From Sternotherus odoratus (lineage: Eukaryota > Chordata > Testudines > Kinosternidae): 64,000 nt of DNA. The stretch lies in contig JAVMKO010000043.1 of NCBI GenBank assembly GCA_032164245.1, forward strand, positions 434,001-498,000. The letters are read 5' to 3'. The notes below the pieces were generated by a model. That model had not been told where the DNA came from and ran no database searches. It saw only the letters and a program-made list of their open reading frames with translations. The position numbers and the translations under genes were made by a program. Below are positions 50,321 to 62,300 of this stretch, one piece after another. How positions within the stretch are numbered: position 1 is the first letter of the stretch; each line of letters opens with the position of its first letter.

Positions 50321-53300
50321 GTGAGTCTGACGGGGGGCGGGGCTCGCGCCCATGGGGGCGGGGCCATGAGTGGGTGTGGCCTCGGCTGGGGGGGCGTGTC
50401 TTGGCGGGAGAGGGGGAGATGCCGGGCAGTGGCCAAGGGTTGGGGGGAGGGGGGCGGGGCTCTTGTCTGGGGGGGGGGTGGGGATTTGGGCCAGGGGCGG
50501 GGCTCTTGTATGGGGGGGGGCTCTTGTCTGGCGGGGGGCGGGGCTCTTGTCGGGGGAGGGAAGATGGGGGCGGGGCTCTTGTCTGGCGGGGGCGGGGCTC
50601 TTGTCTGGCGGGGGCGGGGCTCTTGTCTGGCGGGGGGGATGGGGGCGGGGCTCTTGTCGGGGGGCGGGGCTCTTGTCGGGAGGGGGATGGGGGCGGGGCT
50701 CTTGTCGGGGGGCGGGGCTCTTGTCGGGAGGGGGATGGGGGCGGGGCTCTTGTCGGAGGGGGGTGCTCTTGTCCGGGGGGGGGGAGATGGGGGCGGGGCT
50801 CTTGTCTGGCGGGAGGGCATATCTGAGTGTGTAACCCCCCCTTTTCCCCCCTCTGCCCCATGTGCTCCCCCCAGAAGCGGGGTGGCCGGAGGGCCCCCCA
50901 GCCCCGTCGCAGCCCTGGGCTCCCCGAAACCAAACGCCGCGGCCGGGCCCAGCGGATGAACAGAGACGCGGAGGAGCTGGAATCGGGGCTGCAGCGCCTG
51001 GTAGGTCGGACACCCGGACGCCTGGGTTCTGTCCCTGGGTTGGGGGGGCAGGACTCCTGGGTTCTCTCCCCGGCTCTGAAACGAGAGGGGGTCTGGTGGA
51101 TGAGATGAAGGGCTGGGGGGCGGGTGCCCGGACGCCTGGGTTCACTGTTTTCTCCTGCCCCAGGATCTGAGCCTGGAGGGGGCGGTGCCCGTGGGGACGG
51201 GTCTGGCCTTTGACGAGCGGCTCATGGACTTCCACTGCCCGTGGGACGAAAGGTAACGGGGGGGGCGAGTCCCAGATCTCCCCCCCCCCAGTCCCATGCC
51301 CCCCCCCGTCCCAGATCCCCCCCCCCTCGGTCCCATACCCCCCCCGTCCAGATCTCCCCCCCCCGGTCCCATGCCCCCCCGTCCCAGATCCCCCCCCCCT
51401 CGGTCCCATACCCCCCCGTCCCAGATCCCCCCCCCCCCGGTCCCATGCCCCCCCCCGTCCCAGATCTCCCCCCCCCATCCCAGATCCCCCCCCCCCGGTC
51501 CCATGCCCCCCCGTCCCAGATCCCCCCCCCCCGGTCCCATACCCCCCTGGTCCGTGTTGTATTGGCCGCCCCTCCGGGAGCAGATCCTGAAAAACCTGTG
51601 GCCCCTGCCAGCCCAGCCCCCCCACTCCCCCGCTCTGCCAGTGCCCCTCACTCCCGACCCACAGCTCCCTCTGCCCCCCCTGCCAGTGCCCCTCACTCCC
51701 GACTCGCAGCCCCCTACTTCCCCCCAAAATCCATTTTCTCCCCCTTTGTCGTTTCATTCCCAGCTTCCCCGAGCGCCCGGAGAGACTCGAGGCCATCAAG
51801 GGAAAGTTGCAGCAGTGCGGCCTGTGGGATCGCTGCCTCGCTGTGGAGGTGAGAGCCGGGGGGAGGGGCTGAGTGCCAGGACTCCTGGGTTCTATCCCCA
51901 GTACCAGGGTCCTTTCCCCAGGGATGGGGGCACGGGGGGGGTGGGGGGGGTCAGAGACCAGCCGCTTCTCCCCTCCCCCGCAGTCTCCCCTTCAGTGGTT
52001 TGGGGGTTCTGGGTACGATTCTTCCCTTCCCTCACAGGCCCGGCTGGCTACCGAGGAGGAGATTCTGCTAGTCCACAGGTATTTAGGGAAGACAGGACCC
52101 TGGGCTGCGGGTCGGGAGTGGAGGGGCCCCGGGGGGGCTGCAGGTCGGGAGTGGAGGGGCCCCGGGGGGGCTGCGAGTTGGGAGTGGGGGGCACCAGAGG
52201 GCTGCGGGTTGGGAGTGGGGGGGCCCCGGGGGGCTGCGGGTCGGGAGTGGAGGGGCCCTGGGGGGGGGTGCGGGTCGGGAGTGGGGGGCCCCGGGGGGGG
52301 GTGCTGGTCCGGAGTGGAGGGGCCCCCGGGGAGGCTGGGGGTCCGGAGTGGAGGGGCCCCCGGGGAGGCTGCGGGTCGGGAGTGGGGGCCCCCGGGGGGG
52401 CTGCGGGTCGGGAGTGGGGGCCCCCGGGGGGGCTGCGGGTCGGGAGTGGGGGGGGCCCCGGGGGGGGGGTGCGGGTCGGGAGTGGAGGGGCCCTGGGGGG
52501 GGGTGCGGGTCGGGAGTGGGGGCCCCCGGGGGGGGCTGCGGGTTGGGAGTGGGGGCCCCCGGGGGGGGCTGCGGGTCGGGAGTGGGGGGGCCCCGGGGGG
52601 GGTGCGGGTCGGGAGTGGGGGGGCCCCGGGGGGGCTGCTGGTCGGGAGTGGGGGGGGCCCCGGGGGGCTGCGGGTCGGGAGTGGAGGGGCCCTGGGGGGG
52701 GTGCGGGTCGGGAGTGGGGGACCCCGGGGGGGTACGGGTCCGGAGTGGAGGGGCCCCCGGGGAGGCTGCGGGTCAGGAGTGGGGGGGCCCCGGGGAGGGT
52801 GCGGGTCGGGAGTGGGGGCCCCCGGGGGGGCTGCGGGTCGGGAGTGGGGGCCCCCGGGGGGCTGCGGGTCAGGAGTGGGGGGCCCCGGGGGAGGGTGCGG
52901 GTCGGGAGTGGGGGGCCCCAGGGGGGCTGCGGGTCGGGAGTGGAGGGGCCCTGGGGGCTGCGGGTTGGGAGTGAGGAGCGCTCTCACTCTCTCAGCCAGG
53001 AGTACGTGAGCTGATGAAGTCGACGGAGCAGATGAGCGAGCCGGAGCTCAGGGCCCTGTCGGAGACGTTCGACTCCGTCTACCTGCACCCGGTGAGGACT
53101 CCTGGGTTCTCACCCCGGCAGTGGGAGCTAGTGGTTAGAGCTGGGGGCCAGGACTCCTGGGTTCTCTCCCGGGCTCTAGGAGAGTCTGGCGGACGGTTAC
53201 CCAGCGCTGTCCTGTGGGGTTCTCTCCCTGCGGGGTGCGTTTGTCTCTGTGTCCAACCCCCACCCCCCATTTCTTCTGCCCCCAGAATTCGTACCGTTGC

Positions 53301-56300
53301 GCCCAGCTGGCTGGTGGCTGCGTCCTGCGGCTGCTGGAGAAGGTGCAGAACGGGGAACTGCGCAACGGGCTGGCGCTGGTCCGGTAGGAGGGGTCTGGGG
53401 AGGTTGGGGGGAAGGGTCGGGGGGGGGGCTCATTCCTCTTGGCAGTGGCCAATCACAGAGAACTGTTGGTTCCCGGATCCTCTGTGGTGTTCCCGGGTCT
53501 GAGGACGCCCAGAGTTTAATCCCGTCCTGTGCTGGGGTTTCGCCCCGGCCCCCGATTTGCCCCACGGCCGCTGGGTCCCCCCACCGCCCCAGAGCTGTCC
53601 CCTCAGCCTGGCTCCCAGCCCAGCCCGTCCCAGCCGGGCCGCGTCGCTGATCTCAGCTCCCCCCCCATCCCCCTCCAGTCTCAGCCAGCCCCACAACCAA
53701 CCCCCCCCCCCCGCTCCCCAGCCCTAGACGAGCCGTGTACATGGCCCCCCCCCAGCCCCCGTCCGCGCTGGGTTACGAGGGTTTTACCCAGGTCCCTTCC
53801 GCCTTCTTGGAGAAAACGACCCAGGCAGCATGTGCCAAGCTGCAGCCAGCTCTGGGGTGGGGCAGCCAGAGAACAGCCCCAGCTCCGTGCCGGGTGAGCT
53901 ATTCCTGGGCAGCGTTACGTGCGGCTGCTCCCCGGCTGCCCCACCCCAGAGGTGGCCGCATCTCAGATCAAGCGAGCCCTCCGCTCACCCTGTTTGTCTC
54001 CGTTCCAGGCCGCCGGGACACCACGCCCACCGAGATAAGATGGATGGTTACTGCATGTTCAACCACCTGGCCATCGGGGCCAGATATGCCCAGCGAAAAC
54101 TGGGAGTGGAACGGTGAGGGATCGAGGGGTGGGGGGCTGGTGGTTAGAGCAGGGGCCTGGGAGCCAGGACTCCTGGGTTCTCTCCCCAGGTCTGGGAGGG
54201 GAGTGTGGGGCTGGTGGTTAGAGCAGGGCCTGGGAGCCAGGACTCCTGGGTTCTCTCCCCAGGTCTGGGAGGGGAGTGTGGGGCTGGTGGTTAGAGCAGG
54301 GGGCCTGGGAGCCAGGACTCCTGGGTTCTCTCCCCAGGTCTGGGAGGGGAGTGTGGGGCTGGTGGTTAGAGCAGGGGCCTGGGAGCCAGGGTGTCTGTGG
54401 CCTGGGGGAGCAGGATGGGGGCGGGGGGCTGATTCCCACTAATGGGCGACTCCCGCAACGAGTCTCGTTTCTTTCCAGAGTCCTGATCGTCGACTGGGAC
54501 GTTCACCACGGGCAGGGCACCCAGTTCCTCTTCGAGGAGGATCCCAGGTCGGTCCCAGGCACGGGGAGCCCGGGGCCAGGCTGGCAGGGGCTGGGGGTCA
54601 GGAGTGAGGGGCACCGGCAGGGCTGGGGGTCGGGAGTGAGGGGCACTGGCGGGGCTGGGGGTCGGGAGGGGGGGCACCGGCGAGGCTGCGGGTCGGGAGG
54701 GGGGGGCGCCGGCGGGGCTGGGGGTCAGGAGGGGGGGGCGCCTGTCACTGCCCCCCATCTGCCCCTCTCTCTCTGCAGCGTTCTCTATTTCTCCATCCAT
54801 CGCTACGAGCAGGGGAGTTTCTGGCCCCACCTGCCGGCATCCGACAGCCCCGCCGTGGGGCAGGGCCGCGGAGAGGGGTTCACCGTCAACGTGCCTTGGA
54901 ACGCGGTAGGGGCCCTTCCCGGGGGGGGAGGCTGTGGGGGGGCCCTGCCCGGGGGGGAGGCTGTGGGGGGGCCCTGCCCGGGGGGGGGGCTGTGGGGGGG
55001 CCCGACCCTGGGCGGCGTTATGTGTGGCCGTTCCCCAGCCGCCCCACCCCAGAGGTGGCTGCGTTTGACCTCCCGCGGCCCCGTCTGACTGGTCCGTGTC
55101 TCCCCGTCCAGGTGGGAATGAGGGACGGTGATTATCTCGCTGCCTTTCCGCTGCCTTTCTACACCTCTTACTGCCCGTGGCCTTTGAGGTACGTATGGGG
55201 GGGGAATGGGGCAGGGCCTGTCCCCTCTAGGGGGTGACAGCTCCCATCTGGCCCCACGGCGGGGACTGGCTGGTGCAGAGGGGGCCGGGAATGGGGCTCA
55301 GGGGGTCAAGGAATGGGGCGTGCGGGGGTGGGGAATGGGGGTATAGGGCCCATCCCCTCTTGGGGGTTCTGGGGTCCCGTCCAACCCAGGGCAGGAACTG
55401 CTGGCTCAGGAGGGCAGGGAATGGGGGGTGCGGGGGTTTGGGGGGGAATGGGGGGGCGGGGAATGGGGGTGTAGGGCCCCATCCCCTCTAGGGGGTTTTT
55501 GGGTCCCGTCTGACCCAGGGCAGGGGACTGGCTGGCTCAGGAGGGCAGGGAATGGGGCGTGGGGTGGGGAATGGGGATCAGGGGGCACAGGGGTGGGGAA
55601 TAGGGGGCGTGGGGGTTTTGGGGGGGATGGGGGGCGGGGGAATGGGGAGCAGGGGGCATGGGGGCGGGGAATGGGGGGGCGCGGGGGGGTGGGGAATGGG
55701 GAGCAGGGGGCACGGGGGCGGGGAATGGGGGGCGCGGGGGGGTGGGGAATGGGGAGCAGGGGGCACGGGGGCGGGGAATGGGGGTGCGGGGCCCGTCCCC
55801 TCTCGGGGGCGCCGGCTCCAATCCGCGATCTCTGTTCTGGTTTCAGTTCCAGCCCCAGCTGGTTCTGGTGGCAGCTGGGTTCGACTCTTTGCTCGGGGAC
55901 CCCAAGGTGAGTCGTCCCCCCCCCATCCCGCCGCGTTCTGGGGGGGGCCGTGTGGGTGGGGTGGGGGGCTCTGGGCAGGGGCCCCTGTGACGAAGTGGGA
56001 GTACTGTGGGTGTGTGCCTCAGTTTCCCCTATGCATTTCTTGGGCCTCTATGTGGAGGAGGGGAATGTGTAGCTGATGCAAAGCAAAGCCAAGGTGAAGC
56101 TGTAACCTGACCCCAGGTGGGGGGGGGGTCAGCTGAACCTGTTGGAGGGGGGTCAGGTGATGCCTCCAGCCCGGGACAGGGACAAAGGAGACAGGGAGGG
56201 GCTAGAGGGGGTTGAGTCAGTCTGGGTCGAGCTGGGGAGGGGGGAGCAGCGATCTCGCTCTCTGGCCCCAAGATGGATCCAGCTGAGGGCTCCCGCTCGC

Positions 56301-59300
56301 TCGCTGCATGGTCTGTGATTAGAAGTCATCGAATAAACCTGGGGGAGAAGCAGGAGCCCAGAATCTGGGTCTCACCTCCTGGCACCCCAGAAAGGCCTGA
56401 CTGGATGGACCCTGTTTGGACTGAGAAGCTGTGAGTTGGATGGTTCCTGACATCTCAAATAAACCGTCTATTCTGCTGGCTGGCTGAGAGTCACGTCTGA
56501 CTGTGGATTTGGGGTGCAGAACCCAGGGGCTCCCCCAGGACCCCGCCCGGGCGGGCTTGCTGGGGGAAGCACACGGAGGGGCAGAAGGGGCTGAATGCTC
56601 CGAGGTCAGACCCAGGAAGGTGGAAGTGGGGACCCCTGAAGCTCCTGGCCTGGGACCCAGGCTGTGTACGGAGAAGGGGCCCTTCCCCCGGAGTCCGGTC
56701 TGGCTCCCTAGGGCGCGGTTCAGACCCTCGCCCGGGGCGCTCCGGGACACCCCCCACTGTGGGGCGGGAGGGAGCCCGGCAAACTGAGCTTCGCTTTCGC
56801 CCCCAGGGCGCGATGGCCGCGTCGCCCGCCGGCTTCGCCCACCTGACTCACCTGCTCATGGCCCTGGCAGGCGGGCGGGTGCTGCTGTCTCTGGAGGTGA
56901 GTGTGGGGCTGACCCCCAGGGCAGGCTCCCCCCAGCGCTGTCTGCAGCTCAGCCCCGGGGGCCGTTCTAGGCAGCGGGTTCCCAGCCGCCCTGCCCCAGA
57001 AGTGGCTGCATCTCGGGGCCGGGGGGGGCAGCACTGACCCCTTTTCTCCCCCCCCCCCCCCCCCCCCCCCCCAGGGTGGCTACAATCTGGACTCGCTGGC
57101 CGAGGGTGTCTGTGCCGCCCTGAGGACCCTGCTAGGGGACCCCTGCCCCCGGCTGGAGCCCCCCGTTGCCCCCTGCCGCAGGTGAGCGGAGTCCTAGCGG
57201 GTGGGGGGGGGGGGGGCGGCTCCCCGATCGCTCCCCACTGACTCCGGGCTGCTCCCCCTCCCCCAGCGCTCTGAGCTCCGTGGCCGGGACCCTCGCGATC
57301 CACGAGAAATACTGGCGGAGCCTGCAAAGAGGGGGTGAGTCCCCCCCCCGGGCCCCCACAGCCCCCCCCGGGCCCCTTGGCCCCCTAGCCCCCTTTTGGG
57401 ATCCAGTAGGTCCTTCCCCCCGCCCCCCCCAGGACCCTCAGCCCCCCCATGGCCCCTCAGCCCCTCTGGGGTACCCCCTCCTGCCCCCAAAATCTCTTTG
57501 GGGGTCCCCTGGCCCCCCCCAGATCCCCACTCCAGATTCCCTCAACCCCATCCCCCGCTATACCCTGCCCCCCGATTCCCATGGGGCCCCCGATTTGATC
57601 CCCCCCCCCCCATGGCTCAAGAGAAGGGGATTAGCTCTGATCTCCCCTTCTCTCCCCCAGAGGCCGACACCCCCCTGAGGATGTGGAGGAAGAGCCGGCC
57701 CCCGCGACCCCCCCCGACACCCCTGAGTTGCCGCGACCCCTCCCGGCTGCCCGCACCGGCCTGGTGTACGACGAGCGCATGATGGAGCATTACAACATGT
57801 GGGACAGGTACGGCCCGGACGCCTGGGTTCTCTCCCGGCTCTGGGAGGGGAGCGGGGTCTAGTGGTTAGAGCAGGGGGGCTGGGAGCCAGGACTCCTGGG
57901 TTCTCCCCCTGGCTCTGGGAGGGGAGCGGGGTCCAGTGGTTAGAGCAGGGGGGCTGGGAGTCAGGACTCCTGGGTTCTCCCCCTGGCTCTGGGGAGGGGT
58001 GTGTGGGGGCTGGTGGTTAGAGCAGGGGGGCTGGGATTCAGGACTCCTGGGTTCTCTCCCGGCTCTGGGAGGGGAGCGGGGTCTAGTGGTTAGAGCAGGG
58101 GGGCTGGGAGCCAGGACTCCTGGGTTCTCCCCCTGGCTCTGGGAGGGGAGCGGGGTCCAGGGTGGTGGGTCAGTGAGCAGGGGGCTGGGAGCCAGGACTC
58201 CTGGGTTCTCTCCCCGGCTCTGGGAGGGGAGCGGGGTCCAGTGGTTAGAGCAGGGGGGCTGGGAGCCAGGACTCCTGGGTTCTCTCCTGGCTCTGGTGGG
58301 ACGGGGTCCTCTCCCCTGCCCAGACCCAGGGCTAGAACCCAGGCGTCTGGGCTCTGAGTCCTTCCCTTCCCCCCACAACAGCCAGCACCCGGAGCTGCCC
58401 CAGCGAGTCTCCCGCATCTTCCAGCGCCACGGGGAGCTCCGGCTCACGGAGCGATGCCACCGCATCCCGGCCCGCTGCGCACAGGAGGAGGAGCTGAGAA
58501 TGTGTCACAGGTAATGGGGGGGCAGCCCGGACGCCTGGGTTCTCTCCTGACTCGGGGAGGGGAGTCTGGTGGTCGGAGCGGGGGGGCTGGGAGCCAGGAC
58601 TCCTGGGTTCTCTCCCCGGCTCTGGGAGGGGAGGGGGGTCTGGTGGTCAGAGCTGGGGGCTGGAGCCAGGACTCCTGGGTTCTCTCCCCGGCTCTGGGAG
58701 GGGAGGGGGGTCTGGTGGTCGGAGCGGGGGGGCTGGGAGCCAGGACTCCTGGGTTCTCTCCCCGGCTCTGGGAGGGGAGGGGGGGCTGGGTGGTCAGAGT
58801 GGGGGGCTGGGAGCCAGGACTCCTGGGTTCTCTGCCTCCCTCGCAGCCCGGCGTACGTGCAGACGGTCAAGGCCACGGCCGGCATGAAGCCGCGGGAGCT
58901 GCAGCGCCAGGGGGACCAGTTCAACTCCGTCTACATCTGCGCCAGCTCCTACCAGTGCGCCCGGCTGGCGGCCGGCTCCGCCTTCAACGCCGTGCAGGCC
59001 GTCCTGGCGGGGCGAGGTGAGGGGGGCCGGGGGGGCCGCTCTCTCCCCTGTCCCCCCCCCCAAGACTCAGGGGGTGACCCCGGGGTTCAGGCCAAATCCT
59101 CCTTAAGGGGGTTTAATTCCGGCTCCTCGTGTCTCCCCAGAGGGTCCCCCCCGGGTGCTGTTCTGTGGGGCTGTCCCGCGGCTGCCCCGCCCCAGAGGGT
59201 CCCCCCGGCAGCGTCTCTCACCCCCCCCCCCCCGTGCCCTGCTCTAGGTGCGGAACGCGGCGGCCATTGTCCGGCCCCCCGGGCACCACGCCGAGTCCGA

Positions 59301-62300
59301 CGCCGCCTGCGGCTTCTGCTTCTTCAACTCGGTGGCCCTGGCGGCTCGTTTCGCGCAGCGCCTGGCGGGACGGCCCATGAGGTGAGGGGCGGCCGGGTGG
59401 GTACAGCAGATGGGGCCTGGGAGGGGAGCGGGGTCTAGCGGTGGGAGCAGTCGGGGGTTGGGAGCCCGGACGCCTGGGTTTCACCCTCCCCCTCCCCCTC
59501 CCTCCTCCTCCTTCTCAGGGTGCTGATCCTGGACTGGGATGTTCACCATGGCAACGGCACCCAGCACATGTTTGAGGAAGATCCCAGGTACCTTGTCCTC
59601 TTGGGGGGGGCAGCGTGTGTGGGGGGGTACGGGGGAGGTTGTGGGGGGGGTGACGGGTGGGGGAGGGGCGGGGTGGTGGGGGAGGTTGTGGGGGGGTGAC
59701 AGGGCAGGGTGGGGGAGGGGCGGTGGCGGGGGAGGTTGTGGGGGGGTGACAGGGTCAGCGTGGGGGAGGGGCGGTGGCGGGAGGGGTTGTGGGGGGGTGA
59801 CAGGGTCAGCGTGGGGGAGGGGCGGTGGCGGGAGGGGGTTGTGGGGGAGGTGACAGGGTCAGCGTGGGGGGAGGGGGCGGTGGCCGGGGGGGCACAGGGT
59901 CCGGGGGGGGCAGGCTCCGAGCGGGACTCACCCCCCCCCCGTCCCCCCCCCCAGCGTGCTGTACGTCTCTCTGCACCGCTACGACCGCGGCTCCTTCTTC
60001 CCCAACTCCGAGGACGCCGACGCCGACCGGGTGGGGGAGGGGGCCGGGCCGCGGCTTCACCCTCAACGTGCCCTGGAACGGCCCCCGCAATGGGCGACCC
60101 CGAGTACCTGGCCGCCTTCCACCGCCTGGTGCTGCCCGTCGCCTACCAGGTGCGCCCGGACGCCTGGGTTCGCACCTGCTGGGAGGGGCGTGGGTGCGCC
60201 CAGCTGCCTGGGTCCACCCATGGGGGGTGGGGTGGTGAGGTGGTGAGAGTGTGGGGAGAGGGGGTGAACCTGGATGCCTGGGTTCGCCGGCGGGGTGCTG
60301 GGGTGGGGGGGTGAACCCGGATGCCTGGGTTCGCCGGCAGGGGCTGGGGGGGGGGGGGGGTGAACCCGGATGCCTGGGTTCGCTGGCAGGGGCTGGGGGG
60401 GGGGGTGAACCCGGATGCCTGGGTTCGCCGGGGGATGCCTGGGTTCGCCGGCTGGGGGGGGGGGGGTAAACCCGGATGCCTGGGCTCGCCGGCAGGGGCT
60501 GGGGGGGGGGGGGGGTGAACCCGGATGCCTGGGTTCGCCGGCGGGGGGGTGAACCCGGATGCCTGGGTTCGCCGGGGGGAGGGGGGTGAACCCGGATGCC
60601 TGGTGTTCGCCGGTGCGGGGCTGGGGGGTCTCACTCCGTTTCTCGTTCTCTCTGCAGTTCGCCCCGGAGCTGGTTCTGGTCTCCGCTGGGTTCGACGCCG
60701 CCCGGGGCGACCCGCTGGGGGGCTGCCTGGTGAGCCCCGAGTGCTACGCCCACATGACCCACCTCCTGCTGGGGCGTGGCGGGGGGCCGGGTCGTGCTGG
60801 TACTGGAGGTACGTGAGGGGTGGGGCCTGGCCTGGGGGGAGGTACGTGAGGGCGGGGCCTGGGCCTGGGGGGAGGTACGTGAGGGTGGGGCCTGGGCCTG
60901 GGGGGAGGTACGTGAGGGTGGGGCCTGGGCCTGGGTGGGGAGGTACGCTGAGGTGTGGGGCCCCTGGGCAGGGACTGGCTGGCTTGGGGGGGCGGGAACA
61001 GGGCACAGCCCAGAGCTAGACGGGACAGACGCTCCTAGTTTTGGGGCCTCCGCTGCGAAATGTGACCCCTTCACCTGGGGCCGGAGCGTCCCGGGGGCCG
61101 GGGAGCAAATTCCAGGGGGGGGGAAAGCAGCTGAACCGGCTTGTGTGTGCGGGTGGATGGGGTCGTAAGATTGAAGATGGGCCCAGTCGGGTGAGTCGGA
61201 TTCTGCAGTGTCAGGGGATTGGGATCGTATTTCCCAGGATGTGTGTTTAATACACAAGAGTCTTAAGAGTCGTCAAACAGATGAACAGGACTGTTCCCTG
61301 CCAGCCGATCTTTACTTTTATGATTAAGAGTCTAAGATTCGGTGTTTAAGAAATCCATTTATGTTTAAATGTGAACAAAATGAGCATTCAAAGAAACCGT
61401 GACGATTAACTTGAACAATAATAAATTAAATATCCTAAATATTTAATATTAAATGTATTTTATTCGAAAGTATATTATAGTTAAAGATTAAACAGTAAAA
61501 TGCATCTTGAATAAAAATATTAAATCTCTATTTTAACTATACAGTCTTAGATGTAAATCTTATGGTCTTATTTTTAAGATATAACATTAAATACATCTGT
61601 GAATATATTGTGTGGTGAGATGTATTCCATTGTTCTGTCTCATAGTGTATATTAAATAGAGATTGAATATTAATTGTAGTAAAGATCAATTTCACTGTAT
61701 TTATCATTTATTTTATCTACTGATACAACAGAACAGCTGAGTTGTGTATCGTCTACTAAGGAAAGCGAGTTGGATTACGGTGACTAGCTGGGAAATAGAT
61801 TTGTCATTTATTGACTACGTATTAGACTCTTTCATTTCGACTGTTTATCTTCCCGGTTGTCCCCGGTGGCCGGCGAAGGGCAGTGGGACGGGATTTCACA
61901 TGATCTGTGTCCTCTGCCCGACGTGGGCCTGCACTGAACAGTCTCGTTACTCTCTACTGACCGACCGGTGTCGTCCATTCTGGCGGGGAGCCTGGGCTGA
62001 GCCGAGGGGCGCGCGGGAGGCCTGGGAGCCGGGCCGGCGCCGTTGGGCTGATCACGGTCCGTGCTGGGAGCCCCTCGGCGACCCGGCCGAGCTCCCGGGG
62101 GGGGGGCCTGGCTTGGGGACGGACAGACGGACGCCCCTGAATCCCAGCTCCCTTCTCCTCCCTCGCCCTCTCCAGGGAGGCTACAACCTGGTGTCCATCT
62201 CCGAATCCATGACCATGTGCACCCGGACCCTGCTGGGGGACCCCCTGCCCGAGCTGGGGCGCCTGCGACCCCCCCACCCTGGCGCCCTGCACTCGCTGGC

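Noticed and set aside
50102..53014. Two frames of over 560 codons, one per strand, in the HDAC6 5' half
   Set aside because: They are Pro/Arg- or Gly/Arg-rich repeat translations across intron arrays. The real HDAC6 exons lie in other frames.
55986..56749. Coding remnants in the LTR-like copies
   Set aside because: No frame resembling gag, pol or env is present. Both copies look like solitary LTRs.
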